A stretch of DNA of 36,197 bases. It comes from Bacillota bacterium. Its GTDB lineage: Bacteria > Bacillota > Clostridia > Lachnospirales > CAG-274. The position numbers and the translations under genes are program-made. Under the pieces are notes generated by a model. It did not search any database. It saw nothing but the letters and a program-made list of their open reading frames with translations, and had not been told where the DNA came from. The stretch lies in the NCBI GenBank assembly GCA_017444985.1, contig JAFSVK010000088.1, forward strand, positions 1 through 36,197, written 5' to 3'. Shown here in pieces: positions 1-7,814 of this stretch; position 1 is the first letter of the stretch, and each line of letters begins with the position of its first letter.

Positions 1-141
1 TCATAAATCGTAAAATTGGCTATCTTGCCCGATTACGTCGTCAATGTCTCTCACCAATGCTCTACATTGGCTTCGAGCCATTTCCTAGTCCTCGAACAAG
101 ATATCTCAATTTTACTTCAATAGCACTTTTTAGAGGTCCCC
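1..141 (+). repeat. MITE-like 157-bp element, copy 1 (left end cut by window)
   Basis: This is the 3' 141 bases of an element seen four times in the window (also 7628-7785, 29543-29699, 36057-36197). It ends in TTTTTAGAGGTCCCC, the inverted partner of the left end GGGNACCTCNAAAAA seen in complete copies. Inside are two smaller palindromes, CCAATG..CATTGG and TTCGAG..CTCGAA, and the subterminal inverted arms GTAAAATTG and CAATTTTAC. No reading frame is present. It is a non-autonomous mobile element by structure; no transposase is seen in the window. Confidence 0.85.
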
Positions 142-153
142 TACAATAAATGT

Positions 154-266
154 AAATGTATGGATGCGGTGTTTAATTTGACGGAAGAAGAACTGCAACC
201 GTTAGGCTCCCATGAACAGCCACGGCTGACGGGGAGCTGTCGGCATTAGCCGACTGAGAGGTTCCT
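154..266 (-). repeat. Diverged partial copy of the 300-bp intergenic repeat
   Basis: Read on the minus strand, this stretch matches the middle of the repeat found at 28671-28969 and 29167-29458: ATGTATGGATGCGG, then AACCGTTAGGCTC, GAACAGCCAC and GCTGACGG in the same order and similar spacing. It starts 13 bp after the MITE-like copy 1, so two repeat families sit side by side. The rest of 267-520 is AT-rich and I see no gene in it. Confidence 0.6.
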
Positions 267-525
267 TTTTCAAAGCCATAAAGGTAGTGTACGACCAAAA
301 GCTACGATCCGAATATCCGCCCTACATTAAAAAAATTTAATTTTATGTACCAAATACATAAAAAAACCTCCGCCAACCACAAAAATTTATAAAACATCCC
401 CAAAAACATAGACACAAAAAACAACACATAAAGCTTTTATTTATAACAGGAGGTTATTAAAAATAATACCCTGTAGTAATTATTACATAAAAGTTTTAAA
501 ACATTACATAAATGTAAAAAAGTTG

Positions 526-554
526 TTTAAAAATTCTTGCCTTTGTGTTATAAT
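526..554 (+). promoter_or_regulatory. gapA promoter, extended -10
   Basis: The -10 box is TATAAT at 549-554, preceded by TGT at 546-548, so it is an extended -10. A TTTAAA at 526-531 sits 17 bp upstream as a weak -35. Transcription would start near 561, giving a leader of about 70 nt before gapA. Confidence 0.8.
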
Positions 555-578
555 ATGTGCTGTAAAAATTTTAGGCTT

Positions 579-604
579 TAGTGTTAACATACATTGTTAA
601 CCTA
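579..604 (+). promoter_or_regulatory. Inverted repeat in the gapA leader, operator candidate
   Basis: Two GTTAAC hexamers at 583-588 and 596-601 lie within a larger imperfect palindrome (TAGTGTTAACA facing TGTTAACCTA). It lies downstream of the predicted start of transcription and upstream of the gapA ribosome-binding site, a usual place for a repressor site. The cognate regulator is unknown. Confidence 0.45.
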
Positions 605-631
605 ATAACAATTTCTTAGGAGGAAATTAAA

Positions 632-1639
632 ATGGTAAAAGTTGCTATCAACGGCTTTGGTCGTATCGGTCGTCTTGCATTCAGACAGATGTTTGTTGCA
701 GACGGTTATGAAGTTGTAGCTATCAACGATCTTACAGCTCCGAAGATGCTCGCTCATCTTCTTAAGTATGATTCGGCACAGGGCAAGTTTGACGGTGAAG
801 TTAGCTCTACAGACGATTCTATCATCGTTAACGGAAAAGAGATCAAGATCTACAAAGAGGCTGATGCCAACAACCTTCCTTGGGGTGAACTTGATGTAGA
901 CGTTGTACTTGAATGTACAGGTTTCTACACATCCAAAGAGAAGTCTATGGCTCACATCAATGCAGGTGCTAAGAAGGTAGTTATCTCCGCTCCCGCAGGA
1001 AACGATCTTCCTACCGTTGTATACAATGTAAACAACAACATCCTTACAAAGGAAGACAAGATCATCTCCGCAGCTTCTTGTACAACAAACTGTCTTGCTC
1101 CCATGGCTAAGGCGCTTAACGACTATGCTCCCATACAGTCGGGTATCATGGTAACTATCCATGCTTACACAGGTGACCAGATGGTTCTTGACGGACCTCA
1201 GAGAAAGGGCGATTTAAGAAGAGCTCGTGCGGCTGCTGTAAACATCGTTCCCAACTCTACAGGTGCAGCTAAGGCTATAGGTCTTGTAATACCCGAACTT
1301 AACGGCAAGCTCATCGGTTCCGCTCAGAGAGTACCCGTTCCCACAGGTTCCACTACTATACTTACAGCTGTTGTAAGCGGTAAGGATATCACAGTAGAGG
1401 GTATCAACGCTGCTATGAAGGCTGCTTCTAACGAGTCCTTCGGTTACAACGAAGACCTTATAGTATCTTCCGATATTATAGGTATCAAGTACGGTTCACT
1501 CTTTGATGCTACACAGACAATGGTTAGCAAAATAAGTGACGATCAGTATGAGGTTCAGGTCGTATCTTGGTATGACAACGAGAACTCTTACACAAGCCAG
1601 ATGGTAAGAACAATAAAGTATTTTGCAGAACTTGGCTGA
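632..1639 (+). CDS. gapA: Glyceraldehyde-3-phosphate dehydrogenase, NAD-type
   Basis: This cytosolic enzyme oxidises glyceraldehyde 3-phosphate to 1,3-bisphosphoglycerate with NAD+ and phosphate in glycolysis. The 335 residues are the full usual length. The Rossmann motif NGFGRIGR is at residues 7-14. Asp33 in INDLT points to NAD rather than NADP. The active-site segment is SCTTNC with catalytic Cys150, and the base is His177 in HAYTGDQ. An AGGAGG at 618-623 fixes the ATG at 632. The gene is monocistronic by appearance: it has its own extended -10 promoter with an inverted repeat in the leader, and a strong terminator hairpin follows the stop. The codon choice (AAG, CTT, GTA, ATC) is more biased than in its neighbours, as expected for a highly expressed gene. 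Confidence 0.98.
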   Translation: MVKVAINGFGRIGRLAFRQMFVADGYEVVAINDLTAPKMLAHLLKYDSAQGKFDGEVSSTDDSIIVNGKEIKIYKEADANNLPWGELDVDVVLECTGFYTSKEKSMAHINAGAKKVVISAPAGNDLPTVVYNVNNNILTKEDKIISAASCTTNCLAPMAKALNDYAPIQSGIMVTIHAYTGDQMVLDGPQRKGDLRRARAAAVNIVPNSTGAAKAIGLVIPELNGKLIGSAQRVPVPTGSTTILTAVVSGKDITVEGINAAMKAASNESFGYNEDLIVSSDIIGIKYGSLFDATQTMVSKISDDQYEVQVVSWYDNENSYTSQMVRTIKYFAELG

Positions 1640-1653
1640 TATATAAAATTTTG

Positions 1654-1682
1654 AAGGGGTGTGCAAAAGCACATCCCTTTTT
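1654..1682 (+). terminator. gapA terminator
   Basis: An 11-bp stem (AAGGGGTGTGC pairing with GCACATCCCTT, one G-T pair) has an AAAA loop and ends in TTTTT. It sits 15 bp after the gapA stop and 16 bp before the prmA start, so prmA may be expressed by read-through or from a promoter I could not identify. Confidence 0.85.
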
Positions 1683-1697
1683 AAAACGGAGGATTTT

Positions 1698-2684
1698 ATG
1701 GAATGGACACAGGTCACTGTATATACCACCACCGAGGGTATTGAGCCTTTAACGGCGGTACTTATGGAAAGCGGTATAAACGGTATAGAGGTAGAGGATG
1801 ACAAGCAACTTAAACAATTTCTTACGGAAAGCTCGGAATATTGGGACTATGTGGATGAAGAGCTTTTAAACAAAGAAGAAGGGGAAACCAAAATAAAGGT
1901 ATATGTAAGCCAAAATCCCTATGGGGAAGAGATGTTCATAAATATTAAAAATGCCGTTGAAAAGCTGAAAAATACAGATACGGGGCTGGATCTCGGGACT
2001 CTTAGGATAGAAAGAGAAGAGGACCTTAACGATGAGGTTTGGCTCAACAAATGGAAGGACTATTATAAGCCCTTTACCATAGGGGAAAGAATATTTATAA
2101 AGCCTGTTTGGGATGATATAAAGGCGCCCGAGGGTAGGGTCACCTTTAATATAAACCCGGGTCATGTTTTCGGTACGGGTCTGCATCAAACCACACAGCT
2201 TTGTATGCTTGAACTTGAAAAATACATAACAAATACTTCCGTTGTGGCGGATCTTGGTTGCGGAAGCGGTATACTGTCAATCGTTGCTTTGCTTTTGGGA
2301 GCGAAGAGCGCTTATGCAGTGGATATAGATGCCAATGCCATAAAAACCGCCTATGAAAATGCGGAATTAAGCGGAGTGGATAAAGATAAATATTATGTTA
2401 CAAGCGGAAATATCGTTACCGATAAAGGGTTAAGGGATGATATAGGCTACAACAAATACGATGTGGTGGTGGCAAATATAATTGCCGATGTTATATGCGC
2501 CATATCGGAGTACGTGCCCTCTCACCTTAAAGAAGGAGGCGTATTCATAGCCTCGGGCATTATAAAAGATAGAATAGAAGATGTTAAGGAAGCTTTGGAA
2601 AAGGCGGGACTTAGCATTTTAAGCATAAATACAAAGGATGAATGGGTAGCTGTAACAAGTGTAAAAGGAAAGCAAAATGCCTAA
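1698..2684 (+). CDS. prmA: Ribosomal protein L11 methyltransferase
   Basis: It trimethylates ribosomal protein L11 with S-adenosylmethionine in the cytosol. The product has 328 residues with this start. The SAM-binding motif DLGCGSGIL is at about 185-193, preceded by the PrmA signature FGTGLHQTT at about 158-166. An upstream in-frame ATG at 1659 lies inside the gapA terminator hairpin and lacks a ribosome-binding site. The ATG at 1698 has GGAGG 5 bp upstream and begins the typical PrmA N-terminus MEWTQVTVYT. It overlaps the next gene by 8 bp, so it is the first gene of a translationally coupled cluster (prmA-rsmE, a common pairing in Bacillota). Confidence 0.95.
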   Translation: MEWTQVTVYTTTEGIEPLTAVLMESGINGIEVEDDKQLKQFLTESSEYWDYVDEELLNKEEGETKIKVYVSQNPYGEEMFINIKNAVEKLKNTDTGLDLGTLRIEREEDLNDEVWLNKWKDYYKPFTIGERIFIKPVWDDIKAPEGRVTFNINPGHVFGTGLHQTTQLCMLELEKYITNTSVVADLGCGSGILSIVALLLGAKSAYAVDIDANAIKTAYENAELSGVDKDKYYVTSGNIVTDKGLRDDIGYNKYDVVVANIIADVICAISEYVPSHLKEGGVFIASGIIKDRIEDVKEALEKAGLSILSINTKDEWVAVTSVKGKQNA

Positions 2685-3408
2685 ATTTTTTACCGAAAAA
2701 GAAAATATATCCGAAGAAAGTGCACTTATCACGGGAGAAAACGTAAAGCACATATCAAAGGTATTAAGAAAAAAAGAAGGGGATATACTTACACTTTGCG
2801 ATGGTGAGGGTATGGACTATGCCGTAAGGATAGAAAGTATCACGGGAGAAAGTATTACCTGCACTGTATTAAATAGGTACAGGTGCGAAGCGGAGGCTCC
2901 TGTATTTATAACCCTCTATCAGGGCTTGCCTAAGGGAGACAAAACAGAACAGGTCATACAAAAGTGCACGGAGCTTGGTGTAAGCCGAATAGTTCCCGTT
3001 GAGACGGAGTTTTCCGTGGCAAAAATCAAAAAAGACAACAAGACCGAAAGATACAATAAAATTGCCCTAAGTGCCGCAAAACAGTGCGGAAGGGGCATAG
3101 TGCCAAAGGTAATGCCACCCCTTAAGTTTAAAGAGGCGGTAGAACAGGCTGCGGCAAGCGGAGCGCTTAACCTCATACCCTACGAAAGGGAGGAGGAAAC
3201 AAGTGTTAAAAAGGCTCTTTCGGGCTTTAAGGGAAAGTATATAAATATATTCATAGGCCCCGAAGGCGGTTTTTCGGAGAATGAAATAGAGCTTGCAAAA
3301 GAGTGCGGCTTTATACCCATAACATTAGGCAAAAGGATATTAAGGTGCGAAACGGCGGGTATGGTGACTATAGCTATTCTACTTTACGAGATAGAGTACG
3401 GTGAATGA
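2677..3408 (+). CDS. rsmE: 16S rRNA (uracil1498-N3)-methyltransferase
   Basis: This SPOUT-fold enzyme methylates N3 of U1498 in 16S rRNA, acting on the assembled 30S subunit with SAM. The 243 residues are the normal length. The trefoil-knot SAM site at the C-terminus is clear: IGPEGGFSENE, then ITLGKRILRCETA. The N-terminus carries the PUA-like domain with GENVKHISKVLRKKEGD. The ATG lies inside the end of prmA with AAGGAAAG just upstream. The prmA-rsmE order is a widely conserved pair. Confidence 0.96.
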   Translation: MPKFFTEKENISEESALITGENVKHISKVLRKKEGDILTLCDGEGMDYAVRIESITGESITCTVLNRYRCEAEAPVFITLYQGLPKGDKTEQVIQKCTELGVSRIVPVETEFSVAKIKKDNKTERYNKIALSAAKQCGRGIVPKVMPPLKFKEAVEQAAASGALNLIPYEREEETSVKKALSGFKGKYINIFIGPEGGFSENEIELAKECGFIPITLGKRILRCETAGMVTIAILLYEIEYGE

Positions 3409-3409
3409 A

Positions 3410-4540
3410 ATGATATATTTTGACAATGCCTCCACTACCGAGGTGTGCGAAGATATAAAGGAAAACTTAAAAGATATTTTGGATATGTACGCCAACCCCG
3501 GGTCTTTACACTCCTTTGGTTTTGAGTGTGAAAAACAGGTGGAAAAGGCGAGAAAGCAGGTAGCCGAGGCTATGGGGGCAGATAAAGATACCCTCTACTT
3601 CACAAGCGGAGGCACGGAAGCCAACAACACCGCCATACTGGGGGCTGCGGAAAGAAACAAGAGAAGAGGTAAAAGGGTAGTCACCTGCCTTACGGAACAT
3701 CCTTCCGTGCTTGAAAGCTTCCATGAGCTGGAAAGACGAGGGTTTGAAGTTATAAGGCTAAAGGTAGACGAAAAGGGCTATATAGATAAGGAAGAGCTTA
3801 AAGAGAGTATAAATCAAGAGACCGTACTTGTAAGCCTAATGGCTGTAAATAACGAGTACGGTACTATACAGCCCATTGAGGAGCTTAGCCGCATAGTAAA
3901 GGAAAAAAATAAAGATTGTCTTTTTCATACGGATTGCGTACAGGCTTTCGGGAAAGAGGATATAAATTTCCCTCAAGTAGACCTTATAAGCATAAGTGCC
4001 CATAAAATACATGCTTTAAAGGGGTGTGGGGCCCTGTATGTCAAGAAGGGTGTAAATATAAATAACCTTCATTTCGGCGGTCAACAGGAAAGAAGGCTGA
4101 GACCCGGTACGGAAAATACCTTCGGTATATTTGCCTTTGGCAGGGCGGCGGAGCTTCTAAAGGACAGACAGGCACAAAGAGAACATGTCCTTTCCGTAAA
4201 AAAGGAACTGCTTAATATAAAACAAGAGCTTGAAGGCGTGTATGTAAACGGAGATGAGGAAAAAGGCTCTCCCTACATACTTAATATATCCTTTGAAAAT
4301 GTAAAGGGAGAGGTGCTTTTGCACGCTCTTGAGGAAAAAGGTATTTTTGTTTCCACGGGAGCCGCTTGTTCAAGCCGTGCAAAGGAAAAGAAAAAGACCG
4401 TGGATCTTCTGAAAGAGGGAAGGGGAGCGGGAGCCGTAAGGTTCAGCTTTTCAAGATACAACACCGTAGAAGAAGCGACATTTTGCGTAGGGGTGCTGAA
4501 AGAAATAATCCCCTTTTTGAGAGAGTTTGTTCCCAGGTAA
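3410..4540 (+). CDS. Cysteine desulfurase, NifS/IscS family
   Basis: This PLP enzyme removes sulfur from cysteine as a persulfide. Its position directly before thiI suggests it feeds sulfur to 4-thiouridine in tRNA and possibly to thiamine. With the ATG at 3410 the protein has 376 residues and begins MIYFDNAST, the usual family start; a GTG at 3401 would add three residues. PLP lysine is Lys199 in SAHKIHALKGCG. Catalytic Cys320 sits in STGAACSSRAKEKKK. The substrate-binding segment RLRPGTEN is intact. The start is 1 bp after the rsmE stop. It is an IscS-like class I enzyme; the exact acceptor cannot be proven from sequence. Confidence 0.95.
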   Translation: MIYFDNASTTEVCEDIKENLKDILDMYANPGSLHSFGFECEKQVEKARKQVAEAMGADKDTLYFTSGGTEANNTAILGAAERNKRRGKRVVTCLTEHPSVLESFHELERRGFEVIRLKVDEKGYIDKEELKESINQETVLVSLMAVNNEYGTIQPIEELSRIVKEKNKDCLFHTDCVQAFGKEDINFPQVDLISISAHKIHALKGCGALYVKKGVNINNLHFGGQQERRLRPGTENTFGIFAFGRAAELLKDRQAQREHVLSVKKELLNIKQELEGVYVNGDEEKGSPYILNISFENVKGEVLLHALEEKGIFVSTGAACSSRAKEKKKTVDLLKEGRGAGAVRFSFSRYNTVEEATFCVGVLKEIIPFLREFVPR

Positions 4541-4549
4541 GGAGCGGTT

Positions 4550-5740
4550 ATGAGAAACGTACTTTTAATAAAATACGGCGAGATAGCCATAAGAGGAAAA
4601 AACAGATATTTAGCCGAAAACAGGCTTATAAGGACAATTATAAAAAGAATTGAAAATTTCCCGGGGTATATGGTTTACAAAGAGCAGGGAAGGCTCTTGG
4701 CTGTAAACGAAGAGGGAGATTTTGATTATGAAAAAATAATACCCATCGTTGTAAACATTTTAGGTGTTATAGCGGTATGCCCCGGGGTCGAGGTGGAGGA
4801 TCAGGACATTAAGAGCTTGCAGGAAAAGGCTCTTGAACATTTTAACCTTCATTTTCCCGAGAATAGCGAAGAGGGGCTGACATTTAAGGTGTTTACAAAG
4901 AGATCCGACAAAAGATATCCCCTTAACGGCAATGAGGTAAGTGCCCTTGTGGGAGGTTATATACTCCAAAACAGAGAGGATGTAAAGGTGGATGTTCATG
5001 AACCTAAGGTAAAGGTACATGTGGAGCTTAGGAACAATGCCTACATCTACAGTAAGGTCATACCCGGCAGAGGCGGGCTGCCCTACGGCTCGGGAGGAAA
5101 GGCTTTGGTACTTATGTCGGGTGGTATAGACAGCCCCGTAGCTGCCTACCTTACCGCAAGAAGAGGTGTTGAGGTGGAGGCGGTATACTTTGACTCTCCC
5201 CCCTACACATCCGAAAGAGCAAAGCAAAAGGTCTACGACTTGGCGGAAAGGCTCTCCCTCTTTACGGGAAATTTTAGACTTTATGTGGTGCCCTTTACTC
5301 AAACACAACTTTGCATATACAAAAACACACCTCCCGTTAAAATGACCATACTCCTAAAAAGAGCCATGCTCAAAGCGGCGGAGAAAATAGCTTTAAAAAA
5401 CAAGCAGTCCGCCCTTGTTACGGGAGACAGTATAGGTCAGGTGGCAAGCCAGACATTAGAGGCTATAAACGCCATAAATTTCGCCTCGGAGGAGGTAACG
5501 GTACTCCGTCCCCTTACGGCTATGGATAAGCAACAGATAATAGATGTGGCAAGGGATATAGGTACCTACGATATATCCATAAGACCCTATGAGGATTGCT
5601 GTACGGTATTTGTGGCAAAGCATCCCGAAACAAAGCCTAAAAAGAGTATCATAGAGGCCATAGAAAGAAAAATAGAAGGTCTTGACAAACTTATAGATGA
5701 GGCTGTGAAAAAAGCCGAGATAGTGGAGTTTGGGGGTTAA
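4550..5740 (+). CDS. thiI: tRNA 4-thiouridine synthase ThiI
   Basis: It adenylates U8 of tRNA and replaces the oxygen with sulfur received from a cysteine desulfurase, and in some species also supplies sulfur for thiamine thiazole. The 396 residues comprise an N-terminal ferredoxin-like and THUMP region (about 1-170) and a PP-loop ATPase with SGGIDS at 190-195. The C-terminal rhodanese domain of the E. coli protein is absent, as usual in Bacillota. Typical ThiI segments LIKYGEIAIRGKNR and YEDCCTVFVAKHP are present. It starts 9 bp after the desulfurase stop, with GGAG upstream, and is followed 3 bp later by the RNase lipoprotein gene. Confidence 0.96.
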   Translation: MRNVLLIKYGEIAIRGKNRYLAENRLIRTIIKRIENFPGYMVYKEQGRLLAVNEEGDFDYEKIIPIVVNILGVIAVCPGVEVEDQDIKSLQEKALEHFNLHFPENSEEGLTFKVFTKRSDKRYPLNGNEVSALVGGYILQNREDVKVDVHEPKVKVHVELRNNAYIYSKVIPGRGGLPYGSGGKALVLMSGGIDSPVAAYLTARRGVEVEAVYFDSPPYTSERAKQKVYDLAERLSLFTGNFRLYVVPFTQTQLCIYKNTPPVKMTILLKRAMLKAAEKIALKNKQSALVTGDSIGQVASQTLEAINAINFASEEVTVLRPLTAMDKQQIIDVARDIGTYDISIRPYEDCCTVFVAKHPETKPKKSIIEAIERKIEGLDKLIDEAVKKAEIVEFGG

Positions 5741-5743
5741 AAT

Positions 5744-6292
5744 ATGAAAAACATAAAAAGTATCTTCCTATTTGTATCCTTATTTTTAGCCCTTTTTACG
5801 GGTTGTCAAAAAAAGGAAGAACTGCCCGAGCTTAACGTTTTGCCCGTAGAGGCTGAAAGTGAATTATCCTCCGATGCGGAAACTTCTTCCTCGGAGCGAT
5901 TTACGGAAAAGCAAGAGGAGAAACAAGAGGAAAAGCGGGAAGAGAAAGAAGAGGCAACCCCTCAAAGCAATAACTATCTTTATTCCAAAGAAGATATAGC
6001 GGAGTACATACACACTCACAAAACTCTGCCCGAAAATTTTATAACAAAAGCAGAGGCAAGAAAACTTGGTTGGGATTCCTCCAAGGGAAATTTGTGGCAG
6101 GTAGCCCCCGGCTTTTGTATAGGGGGAGATAAGTTTTCAAACCTTGAGGGCAGACTTCCCAAAGGGCGCTACTTTGAGTGCGATGTAGACTATAAGGGCG
6201 GTCGCAGAAACGAAAAGAGGATAGTGTACACCAAAGACGGAGATGTGTATTACACGGGTGACCACTACAACAGCTTTGAAAAGCTGTACTAA
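5744..6292 (+). CDS. Barnase-family guanyl-specific ribonuclease as a lipoprotein
   Basis: The last 105 residues (about 78-182) are clearly barnase-like: LPENFITKAEA, SKGNLWQVAPG, IGGDKFSNLEG and TGDHYNSF match the known enzyme. The whole active site is kept: Lys102 (barnase Lys27), Glu145 (Glu73), Arg155 (Arg83), Arg159 (Arg87) and His174 (His102). It should cut single-stranded RNA after guanosine. Unlike classical barnase it has a lipobox (LFTGC, lipidated Cys21) after a hydrophobic signal, then a Ser/Glu/Lys-rich stalk with EKQEEKQEEKREEKEE (about 55-70). It is therefore predicted to be tethered to the outer face of the membrane. The gene sits 3 bp after thiI and 12 bp before a barstar homologue. 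Its biological target is unknown. Confidence 0.93.
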   Translation: MKNIKSIFLFVSLFLALFTGCQKKEELPELNVLPVEAESELSSDAETSSSERFTEKQEEKQEEKREEKEEATPQSNNYLYSKEDIAEYIHTHKTLPENFITKAEARKLGWDSSKGNLWQVAPGFCIGGDKFSNLEGRLPKGRYFECDVDYKGGRRNEKRIVYTKDGDVYYTGDHYNSFEKLY

Positions 6293-6304
6293 GGAGGGTT
6301 ATAT

Positions 6305-6580
6305 ATGATCTGCCTTGACGCAAAAAAGTTTTTGAATAAAGAAAAAGCTCACGACTATTTAAAAAGGAAGTTGAGCCTACCCTCATACTACGGCAAAAAT
6401 CTTGATGCCCTTAAGGATGTGTTGACGGAAATATCCCACCCCACGGATATAAAAATAAAAAACATCCACCTTATAAAAGAAGCATCGGAGGATGAAAAGC
6501 CGGATTACGGTCATCTTTTGTTGCAGACAATAAAGGAAAGTGCGGAAGAAAACGAAAATATAAAAATATATACGGAATGA
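6305..6580 (+). CDS. Barstar-family ribonuclease inhibitor
   Basis: This 91-residue protein matches barstar in length and in the interface segment LPSYYGKNLDALKDVL (barstar LPEYYGENLDALWDCL). Asp34 and Asp38 correspond to barstar Asp35 and Asp39, the key inhibitory residues, while Trp38 is replaced by lysine. It has no signal peptide, so it should stay in the cytosol and neutralise RNase that has not been exported. AGGAGGG at 6292-6298 precedes the ATG and overlaps the stop of the RNase gene, so the two are coupled. The pair ends the prmA operon; a terminator follows 4 bp after the stop. Confidence 0.92.
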   Translation: MICLDAKKFLNKEKAHDYLKRKLSLPSYYGKNLDALKDVLTEISHPTDIKIKNIHLIKEASEDEKPDYGHLLLQTIKESAEENENIKIYTE

Positions 6581-6583
6581 TAC

Positions 6584-6617
6584 AAAGCCGCAAGAGGGTG
6601 GTTCCCTCTGCGGTTTT
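6584..6617 (+). terminator. Terminator after the barstar gene
   Basis: The stem CCGC-AAGAGGG pairs with CCCTCT-GCGG (one bulged A, 5-nt loop) and is followed by TTTT. It closes the prmA to barstar operon. Confidence 0.85.
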
Positions 6618-7037
6618 GTTATTTTGCACCGATTTTTGTTTTTGGGGCAAAAGGTGTGGGATATACCCGCGTGTCGCTCTGCTCTTGTGTCTTAGGTATC
6701 CTTTTGTTCCAACCTTCAACGATAATAATTACACATATTTCCTCTGTTTTAATCAAATTTTAATCCGAAATCGAAAATAAAAAACACCTCTAAAATTTCT
6801 TTGTAAAAACCTAACAAAAATTTTGCTTTAACCGCCTTTAAATTTAGGCTAAAATTTACAAAATTTGAATTTTTTATGAATTTATAGGTGGTAATATTCT
6901 TATCAATGTGGTATAATATAGCAAGCTATGAAATAGCCGTTAAACAAAAAAAGATGTTGGGAAATGCTTGCAAAGGCTTTTCCTTATACTTATAAAAACC
7001 GATATTTTCGGAATGTAAAAGAGGGGTGCATTACTTT
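6618..7037. other. Intergenic region before the first prepilin gene
   Basis: This 420-bp stretch is AT-rich and holds the prepilin promoter (6909-6917) and a leader of roughly 115 nt. The leader has small hairpins (GGAAA..TTTCC near 6960-6983, CCGA..TCGG near 7000-7012). An open frame of 67 codons at its left end runs through the terminator and looks non-coding. CACCTCTAAAA at about 6785-6795 resembles the end of the MITE-like repeat but has no partner. Confidence 0.6.
6909..6917 (+). promoter_or_regulatory. Prepilin promoter, extended -10
   Basis: TATAAT at 6912-6917 is preceded by TGG at 6909-6911, an extended -10. No good -35 is seen 16-18 bp upstream, which is tolerable for this promoter type. 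Confidence 0.7.
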
Positions 7038-7442
7038 ATGAAAGGAAAAAAGGCTTACAAAAAAGGCTTTACACTGATGGAGCTTATAGCGGTAATAGCG
7101 GTGTTGGCTACCTTGGCTGCTCTGGCTATGCCTGCTTACATGGCTGTTAAACGGAAAATGGAGAAAAAAGAGTGCGACCAGAACAAATACATAATCTGGA
7201 GAACATTCCAAAACGAGCACCGTTTAGACCCGGGTGTCAAGCTTGAAGATGTTATACATGACAGATACCTTATAGACGCGGATTCGGGTACCTATGCAGA
7301 ACATATATTCTTTATAGAAAAACCCTACTGCGCACAGGATAAGGATATGACGGGATATTCCTACGGCGGAAGCGGAAACGATGAGGAAGACCTTCAGCTT
7401 GACGGATACTCCAGCCATATAGTATGCCCTATACATGGGTAA
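7038..7442 (+). CDS. Type IV prepilin-like protein with N-methylation motif
   Basis: This 134-residue protein has a class III signal: KKAYKKG followed by FTLMELIAVIAVLATLAALA. Cleavage after Gly by a prepilin peptidase would leave Phe1 and the conserved Glu5, with the hydrophobic segment forming the pilus core helix. The remaining about 100 residues are a small globular head. An upstream in-frame GTG at 7026 is possible, but GAGGGG at 7021-7026 is better placed for the ATG at 7038. It has its own promoter and a weak terminator and lies 370 bp before the pilC operon. It could be the major pilin of that system or a pseudopilin. Confidence 0.88.
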   Translation: MKGKKAYKKGFTLMELIAVIAVLATLAALAMPAYMAVKRKMEKKECDQNKYIIWRTFQNEHRLDPGVKLEDVIHDRYLIDADSGTYAEHIFFIEKPYCAQDKDMTGYSYGGSGNDEEDLQLDGYSSHIVCPIHG

Positions 7443-7478
7443 AAATATGTAATAAAAGTGGATTTGTTAATGGGAGAT

Positions 7479-7501
7479 TGTCGTTTAACGGCAATTTCTT
7501 A
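7479..7501 (+). terminator. Weak terminator candidate after the prepilin gene
   Basis: A 7-bp stem TTGTCGT pairs with ACGGCAA (one T-G pair, 3-nt loop) and is followed by TTTCTT. The stem is short and the T-run interrupted, so termination would be partial. Confidence 0.4.
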
Positions 7502-7548
7502 CGATACATTAAGTTAAAAAATTATCAAATTCACCTATATACGGGATA

Positions 7549-7577
7549 TTGAAACTTTTTGAGGTGTAAAATATAAG
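7549..7577 (+). promoter_or_regulatory. Promoter of the pilC operon
   Basis: TTGAAA at 7549-7554 and TATAAG at 7572-7577 are 17 bp apart, a good sigma-A type promoter. Its start near 7584 gives a leader of about 230 nt which contains the whole MITE-like copy 2. Confidence 0.7.
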
Positions 7578-7627
7578 TAAAGTCTGTTTTGCAAAGCAAA
7601 AAGCCTTCAAAGTCCCAAAGCAACTAA

Positions 7628-7785
7628 GGGAACCTCTAAAAAATCATAAATCGTAAAATTGGCTGTCTTGCAAAGGTTAGTCGTCAATGCCTCTCACCAA
7701 TGCTCTGACATTGGCTTCGAGTCATTTCCCGGTTCTCGAACAAGATATCTCGATTTTGCTTCAATAGCATTTTTTAGAGGTCCCC
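7628..7785 (+). repeat. MITE-like element, copy 2 (complete)
   Basis: Complete 158-bp copy with ends GGGAACCTCTAAAAA and TTTTTAGAGGTCCCC as terminal inverted repeats, and the same internal palindromes as the other copies (one extra G in the CCAATG..CATTGG loop). It is flanked by CTAA on the left and CAAA on the right, so no exact target duplication remains. It lies in the transcribed leader of pilC, 29 bp before the start codon, and can fold into a long hairpin in the mRNA. Confidence 0.9.
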
Positions 7786-7814
7786 CAAAATAACATAGAC
7801 AGGGGAGTGAATTT

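Noticed and set aside
602-1162. 186-codon minus-strand frame over gapA
   Set aside because: Antisense shadow of gapA with no ribosome-binding site and a Cys/Val-rich product.
4366-4653. 95-codon plus frame across the desulfurase-thiI junction
   Set aside because: Lies in another frame over two recognised genes; Lys/Arg-rich product typical of out-of-frame reading.
6577-6780. 67-codon open frame after the barstar gene
   Set aside because: It overlaps the end of barstar, runs through the terminator hairpin, has no ribosome-binding site and its product looks random.
6785-6795. Solo MITE end (CACCTCTAAAA)
   Set aside because: Eleven bases in an AT-rich region without partner end or internal motif; likely chance.
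6918-7037. Cyclic di-GMP riboswitch before the prepilin gene
   Set aside because: Such riboswitches often precede pilin genes, and TTGCAAAGGC looked suggestive, but the conserved core (GGGACGCAAAGCC and the matching P3) is absent.
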